Shown piece by piece: positions 18,687 to 27,059 of a stretch of 64,000 nucleotides of DNA. The stretch is taken from the NCBI RefSeq assembly GCF_900103785.1, contig NZ_FNHE01000001.1:186001-250000 (forward strand), given 5' to 3'. Within the stretch, counting starts at the first letter, position 1. Each line of letters starts with the position of its first letter. Below the pieces are notes generated by a model that was given only the letters and a program-made list of their open reading frames with translations, did no database searches and was not told where the DNA came from. Made by a program: the position numbers and the translations under genes. This stretch comes from Geodermatophilus siccatus. Its GTDB lineage: Bacteria; Actinomycetota; Actinomycetes; Mycobacteriales; Geodermatophilaceae.

Positions 18687-19326
18687 GGCCCGGCCGGTGG
18701 GCCGCAGGCCGCGGTGGCCGGTGCTGCCGCTGGCCCGGGGGCTGCTCGCCGGCACCGCGGTCCTCGCCGGGGCGGTGGCACTGCTCTCCCCCGGCGCACC
18801 CGCACCGGCAGCGGCGGGGGCGCCGCCCGGCGCGACCGTCCCCGCCCCGGTGGTCGCCGAGGCCGGCACGGACGAGACGTCGGCGGCGCCCGTGCGCGTG
18901 CGCGTGCGCGTGCCGGCGATCGGGGTGGACAGCGAGCTGCTGCGGCTGGGCACCGACGCCTCCGGGGTCCTGGTGCCCCCGGACGACTTCGCCCGGGCCG
19001 GGTGGTTCGCCGGCGGCGCCGTCCCGGGCGACGTCGGACCCGCGGTGGTCGCCGGGCACGTCGACTCGGTCGACGGGCCGGCGGTCTTCTCCCGCCTGCG
19101 CGACCTCGCGCCCGGCGACGAGGTGCTCGTCGACCGCGCGGACGGGACGACGGCCCGCTTCACGGTGACCGGGGTCGGCCGGTACCCGAAGGACGACTTC
19201 CCGACCGAGGCGGTCTACGGGCCGACGCCGCGGGCGGAACTGCGGCTGGTCACCTGCGGCGGCGACTTCGACCGCTCCCGGCGCAGCTACGAGGACAACG
19301 TGGTCGTCTTCGCCCGTCAGGTGTGA
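18670..19326 (+). CDS. Class F sortase
   Basis: The 218-residue transpeptidase has an N-terminal membrane anchor (~18-40), a linker, and a sortase barrel with the catalytic triad visible: His130 in VVAGHVDS, Cys196 in LVTCGG and an Arg in FDRSRRSYEDN (~204-205). Class F sortases are typical of actinobacteria and act outside the membrane to attach surface proteins. The GTG start at 18670 lies inside the end of the DUF4397 gene (17-nt overlap), so the two genes are co-translated. A GTG at 18697 is an alternative. A short (GCGCGT)n-like run at 18890-18915 encodes VRVRVRV at the start of the barrel. Confidence 0.9.
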   Translation: MPRGAEARPVGRRPRWPVLPLARGLLAGTAVLAGAVALLSPGAPAPAAAGAPPGATVPAPVVAEAGTDETSAAPVRVRVRVPAIGVDSELLRLGTDASGVLVPPDDFARAGWFAGGAVPGDVGPAVVAGHVDSVDGPAVFSRLRDLAPGDEVLVDRADGTTARFTVTGVGRYPKDDFPTEAVYGPTPRAELRLVTCGGDFDRSRRSYEDNVVVFARQV

Positions 19327-19342
19327 CGTCCCGCCCCGTCCC

Positions 19343-19648
19343 TCAGCGGCGGTGGCCGCGGGCGGACCAGCAGGTCGCGTGCCAGTGCCGGCGCAGGTCG
19401 GCGGCCGAGTCGGTGTCCCAGGCGTCGAGGTCGGAGTCGCGCGGATAGGCCGGCCAGGTCACCAGGTGCGGCGTCCCCGGGCGGATCTCCTGGTCGCAGC
19501 CGGGGCAGCGGTAGACCTTGCCGCTCGCGGCCCCGGTGAGCCGGCGCACCACCCAGTCGCCGTCCGCCGCCTCCTCCACCGTCTCGGGACGGCGCAGGGG
19601 GTCGCGGCCCGCAGGCCGCGACCCCCTGCGACCGCTGCGCCGGGGCAC
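19343..19648 (-). CDS. Small CxxC zinc-ribbon-like protein (conserved actinobacterial family)
   Basis: The ~101-residue protein contains VYRCPGCDQEIRPGTPHLV and RRHWHATCW, giving one CxxC plus a HWHxxC that could bind one zinc ion. This matches a small actinobacterial family often loosely labelled ATP/GTP-binding; no nucleotide motif is visible. The GTG at 19648 (N-terminus PRRSGRRGS) lies four bases after the stop of the upstream dehydrogenase gene. Other starts are GTG 19672, overlapping that gene, and GTG 19579, which would leave the large inverted repeat at 19593-19630 outside the coding region. Related proteins have Arg-rich N-termini, which supports a start before the repeat. Confidence 0.7.
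   Translation of the reverse strand: MPRRSGRRGSRPAGRDPLRRPETVEEAADGDWVVRRLTGAASGKVYRCPGCDQEIRPGTPHLVTWPAYPRDSDLDAWDTDSAADLRRHWHATCWSARGHRR
19593..19630. repeat. Perfect 17-bp inverted repeat at the 3' side of the dehydrogenase gene
   Basis: CGCAGGGGGTCGCGGCC (19593-19609) and its exact complement GGCCGCGACCCCCTGCG (19614-19630) are separated by CGCA. It lies 23 nt beyond the stop of the 3-hydroxyacyl-CoA dehydrogenase gene and would make a very stable hairpin. If the small zinc protein starts upstream of it, the hairpin is inside that coding region and may limit its expression. Confidence 0.8.
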
Positions 19649-19652
19649 CGGG

Positions 19653-21449
19653 TCAGCGGCGCGCCACGTCACGGGCGGCGTGGTCCCGGAACCCGCGGCC
19701 GGTCTTGCGGCCCAGGTACCCGGCGGTGACCAGGTGCTCGAGCAGCGGGGCGGGCGCGAAGCCCGGCTCGCGGAACTCGGTGTACAGCTCGCGCTCGATG
19801 GCCAGGGACACGTCGAGGCCGACGACGTCCAGCAGCTCGAAGGGGCCCATCGGGTAGCCGCAGCCGACCTTCATGGCGGCGTCGATGTCGTCGGCCGTCG
19901 CGTAGTGCGCCTCGAGCATCTTCACCGCGTCGTTGAGGTAGGGGAACAGCAGTGCGTTGACGACGAAGCCGGCCCGGTCGGAGCAGGAGACGGCGTGCTT
20001 GCCCAGCCGCTGGCACACCGCGTGCGCCGTGGCCGCCACGTCGGGGGCGGTGGAGATCGTGGACACCACCTCCACCAGCTTCATCACCGGGGCCGGGTTG
20101 AAGAAGTGCATGCCGACGACGTCCTCGGGCCGACCGCTGGCCTTGGCGCACTCGATGACCGGCAGGCTGGAGGTCGTGGTGGCCAGCACCGCGCCGGGCT
20201 TGACGATCTCGCCGAGGTTGGCGAACAGCGCCTCCTTGACCGGCAGCGACTCGACGACGGCCTCGATGACCAGGTCGCGGTCGGCGAGCTCGTCGAGGAC
20301 CGTCGTCCCGCTGACCCGGGCGAGCGCCTCGTCGCGCGTGGCCTCGTCGAGCCGACCGCGCTGCACCTGCTTCTCCAGCGACCTCGCCAGCTCGCGGTGC
20401 ACCGCCTCGACCTTCTCCGGCGAGCGGGCGACGAAGCGGACGTCGTAACCGCCCTTGGCGACGACCTCGATGATGCCGGTGGCCATCGTCCCGGAGCCGA
20501 CGACGCCCACCGTGGAGACCTCGCGGGCGCCCTCGGCGGCCCCGCCCTCGACCGGGGTGTGCGCGTCGGGCACGACCTCGGCGGAGTCCCGGCCGGCGTA
20601 GGTGTAGAAGCCGCGGCCGGACTTCCGGCCCAGCAGGCCCGCGGTCATCATCTGCTTGATGATCGGGCTGGGCGCGTGCAGCCGGTCGCGGGACTGCCGG
20701 TACATCGTCTCGAGGATCTCGTAGGCGGTGTCGATGCCGATGAGGTCCATGAGCGCCAGCGGGCCCATCGGCAGGCCGCAGCCCAGCCGCATGGCCGCGT
20801 CGATGTCCTCACGGCTGGCGTAGCGGTTCTCGTACATGGCGACCGCGTGGTTGAGGTAGCCGAACAGCAGCGCGTTGGCGATGAAGCCGGCCTTGTCGCC
20901 GATCGTGACGTCGACCTTGCCCAGCCGCGCGGCCAGCGCCTCGACGTCCTCGATCACCGACGGCTCGGTGACGACGGTGCGCACGACCTCGACCAGTTTC
21001 ATGACCGGTGCCGGGTTGAAGAAGTGCATCCCGATGACCTTGCCCGGCCGCCCGGTCGCCACCGAGATCTCGGTGACCGACAGGCTCGAGGTGTTGGTGG
21101 CCAGGATGGTGTCCGGCGGGCAGATCTTGTCCAGCGCGGCGAAGATGTCGCGCTTGAGCTCCAGCCGCTCGGGCACGGCCTCGACGACCAGCTCGGCCTG
21201 CGCGAGGTCCTCCAGCGACGTGGCGAACCGGATCCGGCCCAGGATGGCGTCGCGGTCGGCGGGGTCGAGCTTGCCGCGCGCCACCGCCCGCCCGGTGGAG
21301 TGCTCCAGGTGCTCCCGCCCGCGGGCCACGGCCGCCTCGTCGACGTCCACGGCGGTCACCGACAGGCCCGCCCGGGCGAGGACCTCGGCGATGCCGGCGC
21401 CCATCGTGCCCAGCCCCACCACGCCGACCTCGGTCAGTTCTCTGGCCAC
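19653..21449 (-). CDS. Tandem-duplicated 3-hydroxyacyl-CoA dehydrogenase
   Basis: The 598-residue protein holds two complete copies of a 3-hydroxybutyryl/acyl-CoA dehydrogenase. Copy 1 (~1-290) has GVVGLGTMGAGIAEV, TNTSSLSVTEI and GMHFFNPAPVMKLVEVV. Copy 2 (~312-598) has GVVGSGTMATGIIEV, TTSSLPVIE and the same GMHFFNPAPVMKLVEVV. Catalytic His and the dinucleotide-binding Gly pattern are retained in both, so both halves may be active. The enzyme oxidises (S)-3-hydroxyacyl-CoA with NAD(P), linking acetoacetyl-CoA and 3-hydroxybutyryl-CoA. Such double forms are known in actinobacteria. AGGAGA stands about 12 bases upstream of the start. It is monocistronic or leads the small zinc-ribbon gene. 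Confidence 0.93.
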   Translation of the reverse strand: MARELTEVGVVGLGTMGAGIAEVLARAGLSVTAVDVDEAAVARGREHLEHSTGRAVARGKLDPADRDAILGRIRFATSLEDLAQAELVVEAVPERLELKRDIFAALDKICPPDTILATNTSSLSVTEISVATGRPGKVIGMHFFNPAPVMKLVEVVRTVVTEPSVIEDVEALAARLGKVDVTIGDKAGFIANALLFGYLNHAVAMYENRYASREDIDAAMRLGCGLPMGPLALMDLIGIDTAYEILETMYRQSRDRLHAPSPIIKQMMTAGLLGRKSGRGFYTYAGRDSAEVVPDAHTPVEGGAAEGAREVSTVGVVGSGTMATGIIEVVAKGGYDVRFVARSPEKVEAVHRELARSLEKQVQRGRLDEATRDEALARVSGTTVLDELADRDLVIEAVVESLPVKEALFANLGEIVKPGAVLATTTSSLPVIECAKASGRPEDVVGMHFFNPAPVMKLVEVVSTISTAPDVAATAHAVCQRLGKHAVSCSDRAGFVVNALLFPYLNDAVKMLEAHYATADDIDAAMKVGCGYPMGPFELLDVVGLDVSLAIERELYTEFREPGFAPAPLLEHLVTAGYLGRKTGRGFRDHAARDVARR

Positions 21450-21498
21450 GCTGCCGTCTCCTCTGCGCCGCGGATACCCCGGGGCAGTCTCTCATCCG

Positions 21499-21552
21499 CT
21501 CCCCGCCGCCCCGCCGCGAGCTTGCGGGCGGTGGGAGCAGAGGGTCCTCTCA
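21499..21552. repeat. GC-rich palindromic repeat at the nucS 3' end (family copy)
   Basis: CCCCGCCGCGAGCTTGCGGGCGG followed by GAGCAGAGGGTCCTC carries the family core. It ends at the nucS stop (21550-21552), between the nucS 3' end and the start of the dehydrogenase gene, both on the minus strand. Confidence 0.65.
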
Positions 21553-22233
21553 GAAGAGCCGCTGCGTGGGGTCGTCGGTGCCCTTGAGGACGGCGTAGTC
21601 GACGGTCAGGCACTCGATGCCGCGGTCGCCGGCGAGCACCCGCGCCTGCGGCTTGATCTCCTGCGCGGCGAACACCCCGCGCACCGGCGCGAGCAGCGGG
21701 TCGCGGTTGAGCAGCTCGAGGTAGCGGGTCAGCTGCTCCACGCCGTCGATCTCGCCGCGGCGCTTGACCTCGACGGCCACGGTGGCGCCGTCGGCGTCCC
21801 GGCAGAGCAGGTCCACCGGACCGATGGCGGTCGGGTACTCACGGCGCACCAGCGACCAGCCCTGCCCGAAGGTCTCCACGTGCAGCGCGAGCAGCCGCTG
21901 CAGCTCGGCCTCGACGCCGTCCTTCTGCAGGCCCGGGTCGACGCCGAGCTCGTGGGAGCTGTCGTGCTCGACCGACTCGATGGTGATGATCAGCTGCTCG
22001 CCGGCCTTGTTGGTGACCGTCCAGGTGCCGGAGGCCCCGTCAGGACCGCTGACCAGCTCGTCCTTGAACGAGCACGGCGGGGTCATCCAGTTCAGCGGCT
22101 TGTAGGCGCGGTCGTCGGCGTGCACGGAGACCGAGCCGTCGGCCTTGACCAGCAGCAGCCGCGGCGCCATGGGCAGGTGGGCGGTCAGCCGCCCCACGTA
22201 GTCGACCGAGCAGCGGGCGATGACCAGGCGCAC
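21550..22233 (-). CDS. nucS: Mismatch-specific endonuclease NucS (EndoMS)
   Basis: NucS cuts double-stranded DNA at mismatches and is the core of the non-canonical mismatch repair of actinobacteria, which lack MutS/MutL. The 227-residue protein has the N-terminal beta domain ([15 protein letters not shown]) and a C-terminal RecB-like nuclease with PVDLLCRD (catalytic Asp) and VAVEVKRRG (Glu-x-Lys). The extreme C-terminus, QRLF, is the type of short motif used to bind the beta clamp. GTG 22233 gives the family N-terminus. It is divergent from a lipoprotein gene, with 78 nt between their starts. Confidence 0.95.
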   Translation of the reverse strand: MRLVIARCSVDYVGRLTAHLPMAPRLLLVKADGSVSVHADDRAYKPLNWMTPPCSFKDELVSGPDGASGTWTVTNKAGEQLIITIESVEHDSSHELGVDPGLQKDGVEAELQRLLALHVETFGQGWSLVRREYPTAIGPVDLLCRDADGATVAVEVKRRGEIDGVEQLTRYLELLNRDPLLAPVRGVFAAQEIKPQARVLAGDRGIECLTVDYAVLKGTDDPTQRLF

Positions 22234-22311
22234 GGGGACCGACGGTACCGAACCGGCAACGACGGGCCCGGGACGCCGGGGGTCCCCGCGGTGGCACGGC
22301 ATCCTGACCGG

Positions 22312-23181
22312 GTGAGACCTGCTCCGCTGACGGCCGTCCTGGCCGCGCTCGTGCTGGTGGCCGGGTGCGCCGGCGACAGCGGCCGCGACGCGGCTCCCCC
22401 GCCGGCGCCCGTCCCCGACGGACCGGGTCGGCTGGTGCTCGAGGTGGAGCACGTCGGCGGCTTCAGCACACCCGAGGCGCTGGCCGCCCGGGTGCCGCTC
22501 GTCGCCGTCTACGGCGACGGCCGGGTCGTGGCGCCGGGGGCGCAGATCGAGGTCTACCCGCCGCCTGCGCTGCCCTCCCTGCAGGTGTGGCAGCTCGACG
22601 CCGAGGAGGTGCAGACCGTCGTCGACCGCGCCGTCACGGCCGGGGTGACGGACACCGCCGACCCGGGCTCACCCCCGGTCGCCGACGCCCCGGCGACCCG
22701 CTTCACCCTCGTCACCGACGCGGGGACGTCGGTGCGCGAGGTCCCCGCGCTGTTCGAGCTGCCCGACGACAGCGGGCTCACCCCGGAGCAGCAGGCGGCC
22801 CGCGGCGAGCTGCGCGGGCTGCTCGAGGTGCTCACCTCACCCGAGCCGCTCGGCGCCACCGGCCCGGAGCCCTACGCGGCCACGGCGGTGGCGGCCGTCG
22901 CCGGGCCGTGGACGCCGCCCACCGACCCCGCGCTGCTGCAACCGGAGGCGGCCTGGCCCGGCCCCGCACTGCCCGGCGAGCCCCTCCCCGGCGGGCCGCT
23001 GACCGGCGGGGCGGGCCTGTCCTGCGTCGTCGCCCGGGGAGCCGAGGCGGAGGCCGTCCTGGCCGCGGCCGCGTCGGCGACCACGCTCACGCCGTGGGTC
23101 GCCGGCGACGGCAGCCGGTGGACGCTCACCCTGCGCCCGCTGCTGCCGCACGAGACCGGCTGCGCCGACCTCGCCGGCTGA
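22312..23181 (+). CDS. Lipoprotein of unknown function
   Basis: The 289-residue protein has a lipoprotein signal peptide with lipobox LVAGC (Cys ~19). A Pro-rich linker and a beta-rich domain follow, with [10 protein letters not shown] and '[20 protein letters not shown]'. A second Pro-rich region (~200-235) and a C-terminal part with two Cys (LSCVVARG and TGCADL) could form a disulfide. I do not recognise a named family. It stands alone between nucS (divergent) and an SDF symporter gene (convergent). The GTG start at 22312 lacks an obvious ribosome site, so leaderless translation from the short divergent promoter is possible. Confidence 0.75.
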   Translation: MRPAPLTAVLAALVLVAGCAGDSGRDAAPPPAPVPDGPGRLVLEVEHVGGFSTPEALAARVPLVAVYGDGRVVAPGAQIEVYPPPALPSLQVWQLDAEEVQTVVDRAVTAGVTDTADPGSPPVADAPATRFTLVTDAGTSVREVPALFELPDDSGLTPEQQAARGELRGLLEVLTSPEPLGATGPEPYAATAVAAVAGPWTPPTDPALLQPEAAWPGPALPGEPLPGGPLTGGAGLSCVVARGAEAEAVLAAAASATTLTPWVAGDGSRWTLTLRPLLPHETGCADLAG

Positions 23182-23188
23182 GACGACG

Positions 23189-23289
23189 CGGGCCCGGCTC
23201 CTCCGGGCGGGAGGGCCGGGCCTGCGGGGGGTCCCGTCCAGGGCCCCGCCGCGAGTCTGCGAGCGGTGGGGAGGACGGGGTCCTTCTCA
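23189..23289. repeat. Two adjacent palindromes between convergent genes (family copy)
   Basis: A first hairpin, GGCCCGGCTCC…GGAGGGCCGGGCC (about 23189-23222), is followed by the family element GGGTCCCGTCC…CGCGAGTCTGCGAGCGG…GGACGGGGTCC ending at the stop of the symporter gene. It probably terminates transcription from both sides. Confidence 0.7.
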
Positions 23290-24621
23290 GGCGGTCACGG
23301 GCTGGCGCAGGTCGTCGTCCACCTCGACCCGGGCCACCGGGTCGACCGTGGAGGTCGACCGGTACCGGTCCACGTCGAGGATGCCCTCGCGCTTGGCGAC
23401 GATCGTCGGGACCAGCGCCTGACCGGCGACGTTCACCGCGGTCCGGCCCATGTCCAGGATCGGGTCGATCGCCAGCAGCAGGCCGACGCCGGCCAGCGGC
23501 AGCCCGAGCGTGGAGAGGGTCAGCGTGAGCATGACCACCGCGCCGGTCACCCCGGCCGTGGCCGCCGAGCCGACGACCGAGACCAGCGCGATGAGCAGGT
23601 AGTCGGTGAGGCCGAGGTCCACGCCGAAGAACTGCGCCACGAAGATCGCGGCCAGCGCCGGGTAGATCGCCGCGCAGCCGTCCATCTTCGTGGTCGCGCC
23701 CAGCGGGACGGCGAAGGACGCGTAGGACCGCGGCACCCCGAGGTTCTGCTCGGTCACCCGCTCGGTCACCGGCAGGGTGCCGATCGAGGAGCGGGACACG
23801 AACGCCAGCTGGATCGCCGGCCAGGCGCCGGCGAAGTACCGCAGCGGCGAGAGGCCGTGCAGCCGCAGCAGCACCGGGTAGACGACGAAGAGCACGAGCG
23901 CGAGGCCGACGTAGACCGACCCGGCGAAGACGCCGAGCGATCCCAGGGACTCCCAGCCGTAGCTGGCCACGGCGTTGCCGATCAGACCGACGGTGCCGAT
24001 CGGGGCCAGCAGGATGACCCACCACAGCAGCTTCTGCACGATCGCCAGCGCCGAGCGGGTCAGCGCCAGGAACGGCTCGGCCGGCTCGCCGACCTTGAGC
24101 GCGGCGACGCCGATCGCCACGGCCAGCACGATCAGCTGGAGCACGTTGAAGGACAGGCCGCCGTCGGCCGAGGACTGCAGGCCGAGGACGTTGGCGGGCA
24201 CCAGCCCGGTGAGGAAGTCCCACCAGGAACCGGTGGTCTCGGGCGCGGCCTGGGCGGCGGCGTCGACGGAGCTGTTGCGGCCCGGCTGGGTGAGCAGGCC
24301 CAGGCCGATGCCGAGGGACACCGCGACGAGGGCGGTGATCGCGAACCACAGCAGCGTCTGCCCGGCCAGGCGGGCGGCGTTGGAGACCTGCCGGAGGTTG
24401 GCGATGCTGACGATCACCGCGGTGACGATCAGCGGCGGGACGAGGACCTTGAGCAGCGTGACGAAGGTGCTGCCGACGGTCTGCAGGGTGCTGGTCAGCC
24501 AGTTCGGCGTCCCGTCGGCGACGGGACCCATGTCCCGGGCGACGAGCCCGAGGGCGACGCCCAGCACGAGGGCGAGGAGGACCTGCGCCGCGAACGGGAC
24601 GCGGCGGAGACGAGCGAGCAC
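23287..24621 (-). CDS. SDF-family dicarboxylate/amino-acid:cation symporter
   Basis: The 444-residue membrane protein has about eight transmembrane segments and the two re-entrant hairpins of the SDF (GltP/DctA) fold: hairpin 1 with VSRSSIGTLPVTERV, the TM7 motif GATTKMDGCAA, and TM8 with ILDMGRTAVNVAGQ. GTG 24621 is chosen because GGAAGG stands eight bases upstream. Compared with the archaeal GltPh, the TM7 NMDGT motif is KMDGC and the Asp after NVxG in TM8 is Gln. Both positions (Asn310, Asp405) belong to the first sodium site. Substrate and coupling ion are therefore uncertain. Confidence 0.88.
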   Translation of the reverse strand: MLARLRRVPFAAQVLLALVLGVALGLVARDMGPVADGTPNWLTSTLQTVGSTFVTLLKVLVPPLIVTAVIVSIANLRQVSNAARLAGQTLLWFAITALVAVSLGIGLGLLTQPGRNSSVDAAAQAAPETTGSWWDFLTGLVPANVLGLQSSADGGLSFNVLQLIVLAVAIGVAALKVGEPAEPFLALTRSALAIVQKLLWWVILLAPIGTVGLIGNAVASYGWESLGSLGVFAGSVYVGLALVLFVVYPVLLRLHGLSPLRYFAGAWPAIQLAFVSRSSIGTLPVTERVTEQNLGVPRSYASFAVPLGATTKMDGCAAIYPALAAIFVAQFFGVDLGLTDYLLIALVSVVGSAATAGVTGAVVMLTLTLSTLGLPLAGVGLLLAIDPILDMGRTAVNVAGQALVPTIVAKREGILDVDRYRSTSTVDPVARVEVDDDLRQPVTA

Positions 24622-24825
24622 GGGAGTGCCTTCCAGGGACGGTGCGGAGGGGACGACGGAGCGCGCGAGCACTCAGGAGTCGGCCGTCATCCGTCCGAAG
24701 TCGAGCGCACGCCGCCGGGTGAGGTCCCATCTGTCGCGCACGTCAGAGGACAAGGCGCCCCCGCCGTCCGCCCATCCCCCGTGTGCGCACTCTCACTCAC
24801 GCAGCGGGAGGCCCCAGGGCGTCTC

Positions 24826-24941
24826 CGGAGGGCGGCCACCCTCCAGGGTCCCGCCGGCCCCGTCCCGGGTCCCGCCCCGAGCCTGCGAAGGGCGGGGAGG
24901 ACGGGGTCCTCCGACGAGTGGCGGGGCGCAGGGGTCCTCTT
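24826..24941. repeat. Long composite palindromic repeat at the ECH-like gene 3' end
   Basis: The element contains GGCCCCGTCCCGGGTCCCGCC (from 24856), the core GAGCCTGCGAAGGG, GGGGAGGACGGGGTCCTCC and the extension GACGAGTGGCGGGG. Bases 24894-24926 are identical to 34930-34962, and 24856-24910 match 44174-44228 with three differences. It ends at the stop of the ECH-like gene. The remaining upstream part of this gap (24622-24825) shows only the symporter leader and nothing else recognised. Confidence 0.8.
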
Positions 24942-25715
24942 TCAGTCGGGCCAGACCGGGCGTCGCTTCTCCAGGAACGCCGACATGCCCTCGACCGCGC
25001 CGGGCAGCTGGCTGGCGGCGGCCATCACCTCGACCGCGGTGGTGTAGGCGTCCCGCTCGGGGCGGCCGAGCTGGGCGTGCATCGTCTGCTTGCCCCACGC
25101 CTTGCTCGCCCGCGACCCGCGGGTGGCCCGGGCCATGAGGTCGGCGACGGCGGCGTCGAGCTCGGCGTCGGGCACCACCCGGTTGACCAGCCCCCAGTCC
25201 AGCGCGGTGGCCGCGTCGATGACGTCGCCGGTGAGCGCCAGCTCCATGGCCCGCTTGCGGCCGACGTCGCGGGCGATGGCCACCATCGGCGTGTGGCAGA
25301 ACCAGCCGCCCTTGCCGCCGGGCGCGGCGAAGCCGGCCGACTCGGCGGCGACGGCGAGGTCGCACGAGGCCACCAGCTGGCAGCCGGCCGCGGTGGCCAG
25401 GGCGTGCACCCGGGCCAGCACCACCTGCGGGACGTCGTGCAGCGTCTGCATGAGCTCGGTGCACAGCTGCAGCAGGCCGCGCACCTCGGGGACCGGTCGG
25501 CCGGCGACGTCGGCGAAGTCGTGCCCGGCGCTGAACACCGGCCCCTCCGCGGCGATCACCAGCCCGGCCGCGTCGCTCTCCCCCACCGCCGTCACGGCGC
25601 CCAGCAGCTGGGTCAGGTGGTCCCGGGAGAGCGCGTTGCGCTTGGCCGGCCGGCACATCGTGAGGGTGACGACGTCGCCGTCCCGCTCGACCCGGGGTTC
25701 GCCCTCTGCAGTCAT
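24942..25715 (-). CDS. Enoyl-CoA hydratase/isomerase family protein (ECHDC3-like)
   Basis: The 257-residue crotonase-fold protein has the first oxyanion-hole region '[18 protein letters not shown]' and '[20 protein letters not shown]' in the second. The two catalytic Glu of true enoyl-CoA hydratases are not present: the first position reads GCQL instead of G-x-E-L, and the second region, [17 protein letters not shown], has no Glu. Classical hydration is therefore doubtful, as is known for ECHDC3-type members. Its ATG overlaps the stop of the GGDEF gene (ATGA at 25712-25715), so the two are co-translated. Confidence 0.88.
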   Translation of the reverse strand: MTAEGEPRVERDGDVVTLTMCRPAKRNALSRDHLTQLLGAVTAVGESDAAGLVIAAEGPVFSAGHDFADVAGRPVPEVRGLLQLCTELMQTLHDVPQVVLARVHALATAAGCQLVASCDLAVAAESAGFAAPGGKGGWFCHTPMVAIARDVGRKRAMELALTGDVIDAATALDWGLVNRVVPDAELDAAVADLMARATRGSRASKAWGKQTMHAQLGRPERDAYTTAVEVMAAASQLPGAVEGMSAFLEKRRPVWPD

Positions 25716-26941
25716 GGGCCGACGCTAGCCGACCGCGGCACGGGCAGGGGCGCCCCGTGCAACCGCCCACGGCCGCCCGCCTTGGCGCCGTACATGGCCT
25801 GGTCGGCCTCCTGCAGGGCCTCCTCGAAGGGTGTGCCGGGCTCGGCCATGGCCAGCCCGATGCTCGCCGAGACCCGCACGTGGCGGCGTCCGACCGCGAC
25901 GCGGTCCACCAGCGCGAGGACGAGGCGCTGCCCGAAGGTCGTCGCCGTCCCGTGGTCCACGCCGGGCAGGACGGCGGCGAACTCGTCGCCGCCGAGCCGC
26001 CCGACGACCGCGCCGGGCACCTCCTCCAGGTGCGTGCGGAGGCGCTCGGCGAGGCGGACGAGCACCTGGTCCCCCACGGCGTGTCCCCCGCGGTCGTTGA
26101 CCTCCTTGAAGTGGTCGACGTCGATGAACAGGACCGCACCGCCGCCGGTGAGCGCGGCCCGGCCCGCGTCGAGGAGGTGGGCGCGGTTGGCCAGGCCGGT
26201 CAGCGGGTCCTGCCGGGCCACCCGGGTGAGGGCCCGGCGCCACCGGTCGGCGTCGGTGGCCACGGTGGTCAGCCGGTCGACGACCTCGGCCAGGACCCCC
26301 TCCTGCTCGGCGTCGGCGTCCGGCGCCAGGTCGCGCACCGCGGTGGAGAGCAGGTCGAGGACCTCGTCCAGCGGCGCGCCGGTGGCGACGGCCTCGAGCA
26401 CCCGCCCCTGGGACACCAGCAGGCGGGCGTCCCACCGGTGTGCCGCGACCTGGCGCCGCAGGGAGAGGACGCTGCGCACGAGGTGGACCTGGATCTGCAG
26501 GACGTCGAGGTCGTCCCCGGAGAAGGAGCGGACGTCGTCGTCGGAGACCTCCAGCGAGCCGAGGACGAAGCCGTCCTCGTCGATCAGGGGGACGCCGAGG
26601 TAGGAGCGGATCGCGCCGGCCGCCACCGCCGGGTTCTCGGCGAACACCGGGTGCGCCAGCGCGTCGGTCACCTCCAGCGGCTCCCGCATCGCCACCACGT
26701 GGGCGCAGAACGACAGCTCGTCGGGGACGTTCGAGGACGGCACCCCGACGCCGATCTCGGCGGGGAAGCACTGCAGGTCCGGGCCGACGAGGTCGATCAC
26801 CGCGATGGGCGCGTGCAGAGCGCGGGCCGTGTAGGCCACCACGGCATCGAGGTCGGCGTCGCCGGCGTGGCCGCCGAGCCGGTAGCTGGCGATCGCGGCG
26901 AGGCGGTCGGGGTCGGCCACGGCGGGACGGGGGCTCTGCAC
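25712..26941 (-). CDS. GAF-GGDEF protein, probable diguanylate cyclase
   Basis: The 409-residue soluble protein has a GAF domain (~20-165; [17 protein letters not shown] is typical), a helical linker and a GGDEF domain (~245-400) with [13 protein letters not shown]. The intact GGDEF signature and [14 protein letters not shown] predict c-di-GMP synthesis. The RxxD inhibitory site normally six residues before GGDEF is replaced by V-P-G-A, so product inhibition through that site is unlikely. It is probably regulated by the GAF ligand. GTG 26941 is chosen because upstream translation lacks domain character. The gene is translationally coupled to the ECH-like gene downstream. Confidence 0.9.
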   Translation of the reverse strand: MQSPRPAVADPDRLAAIASYRLGGHAGDADLDAVVAYTARALHAPIAVIDLVGPDLQCFPAEIGVGVPSSNVPDELSFCAHVVAMREPLEVTDALAHPVFAENPAVAAGAIRSYLGVPLIDEDGFVLGSLEVSDDDVRSFSGDDLDVLQIQVHLVRSVLSLRRQVAAHRWDARLLVSQGRVLEAVATGAPLDEVLDLLSTAVRDLAPDADAEQEGVLAEVVDRLTTVATDADRWRRALTRVARQDPLTGLANRAHLLDAGRAALTGGGAVLFIDVDHFKEVNDRGGHAVGDQVLVRLAERLRTHLEEVPGAVVGRLGGDEFAAVLPGVDHGTATTFGQRLVLALVDRVAVGRRHVRVSASIGLAMAEPGTPFEEALQEADQAMYGAKAGGRGRLHGAPLPVPRSASVGP

Positions 26942-27059
26942 GCGCCGGACCGTAGCGGCTGGGGTGACGATCCACACACGAGGCGACACCCCGGGTTGCC
27001 CGTGTCGCGGGACCGCTCCGGCCCTCCGGGCGGGGACCCGGACAGGGCAGGATCTCGGC

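Noticed and set aside
18890-18915. Short GCGCGT-type tandem repeat in the sortase gene
   Set aside because: It encodes VRVRVRV, a normal beta strand at the start of the sortase barrel; the run is too short to suggest phase variation.
23282-25047. 593-codon plus-strand frame opposite the SDF symporter
   Set aside because: Composed of Gln/Asp/His/Arg-rich antisense of membrane-helix codons; no domain and no ribosome site.
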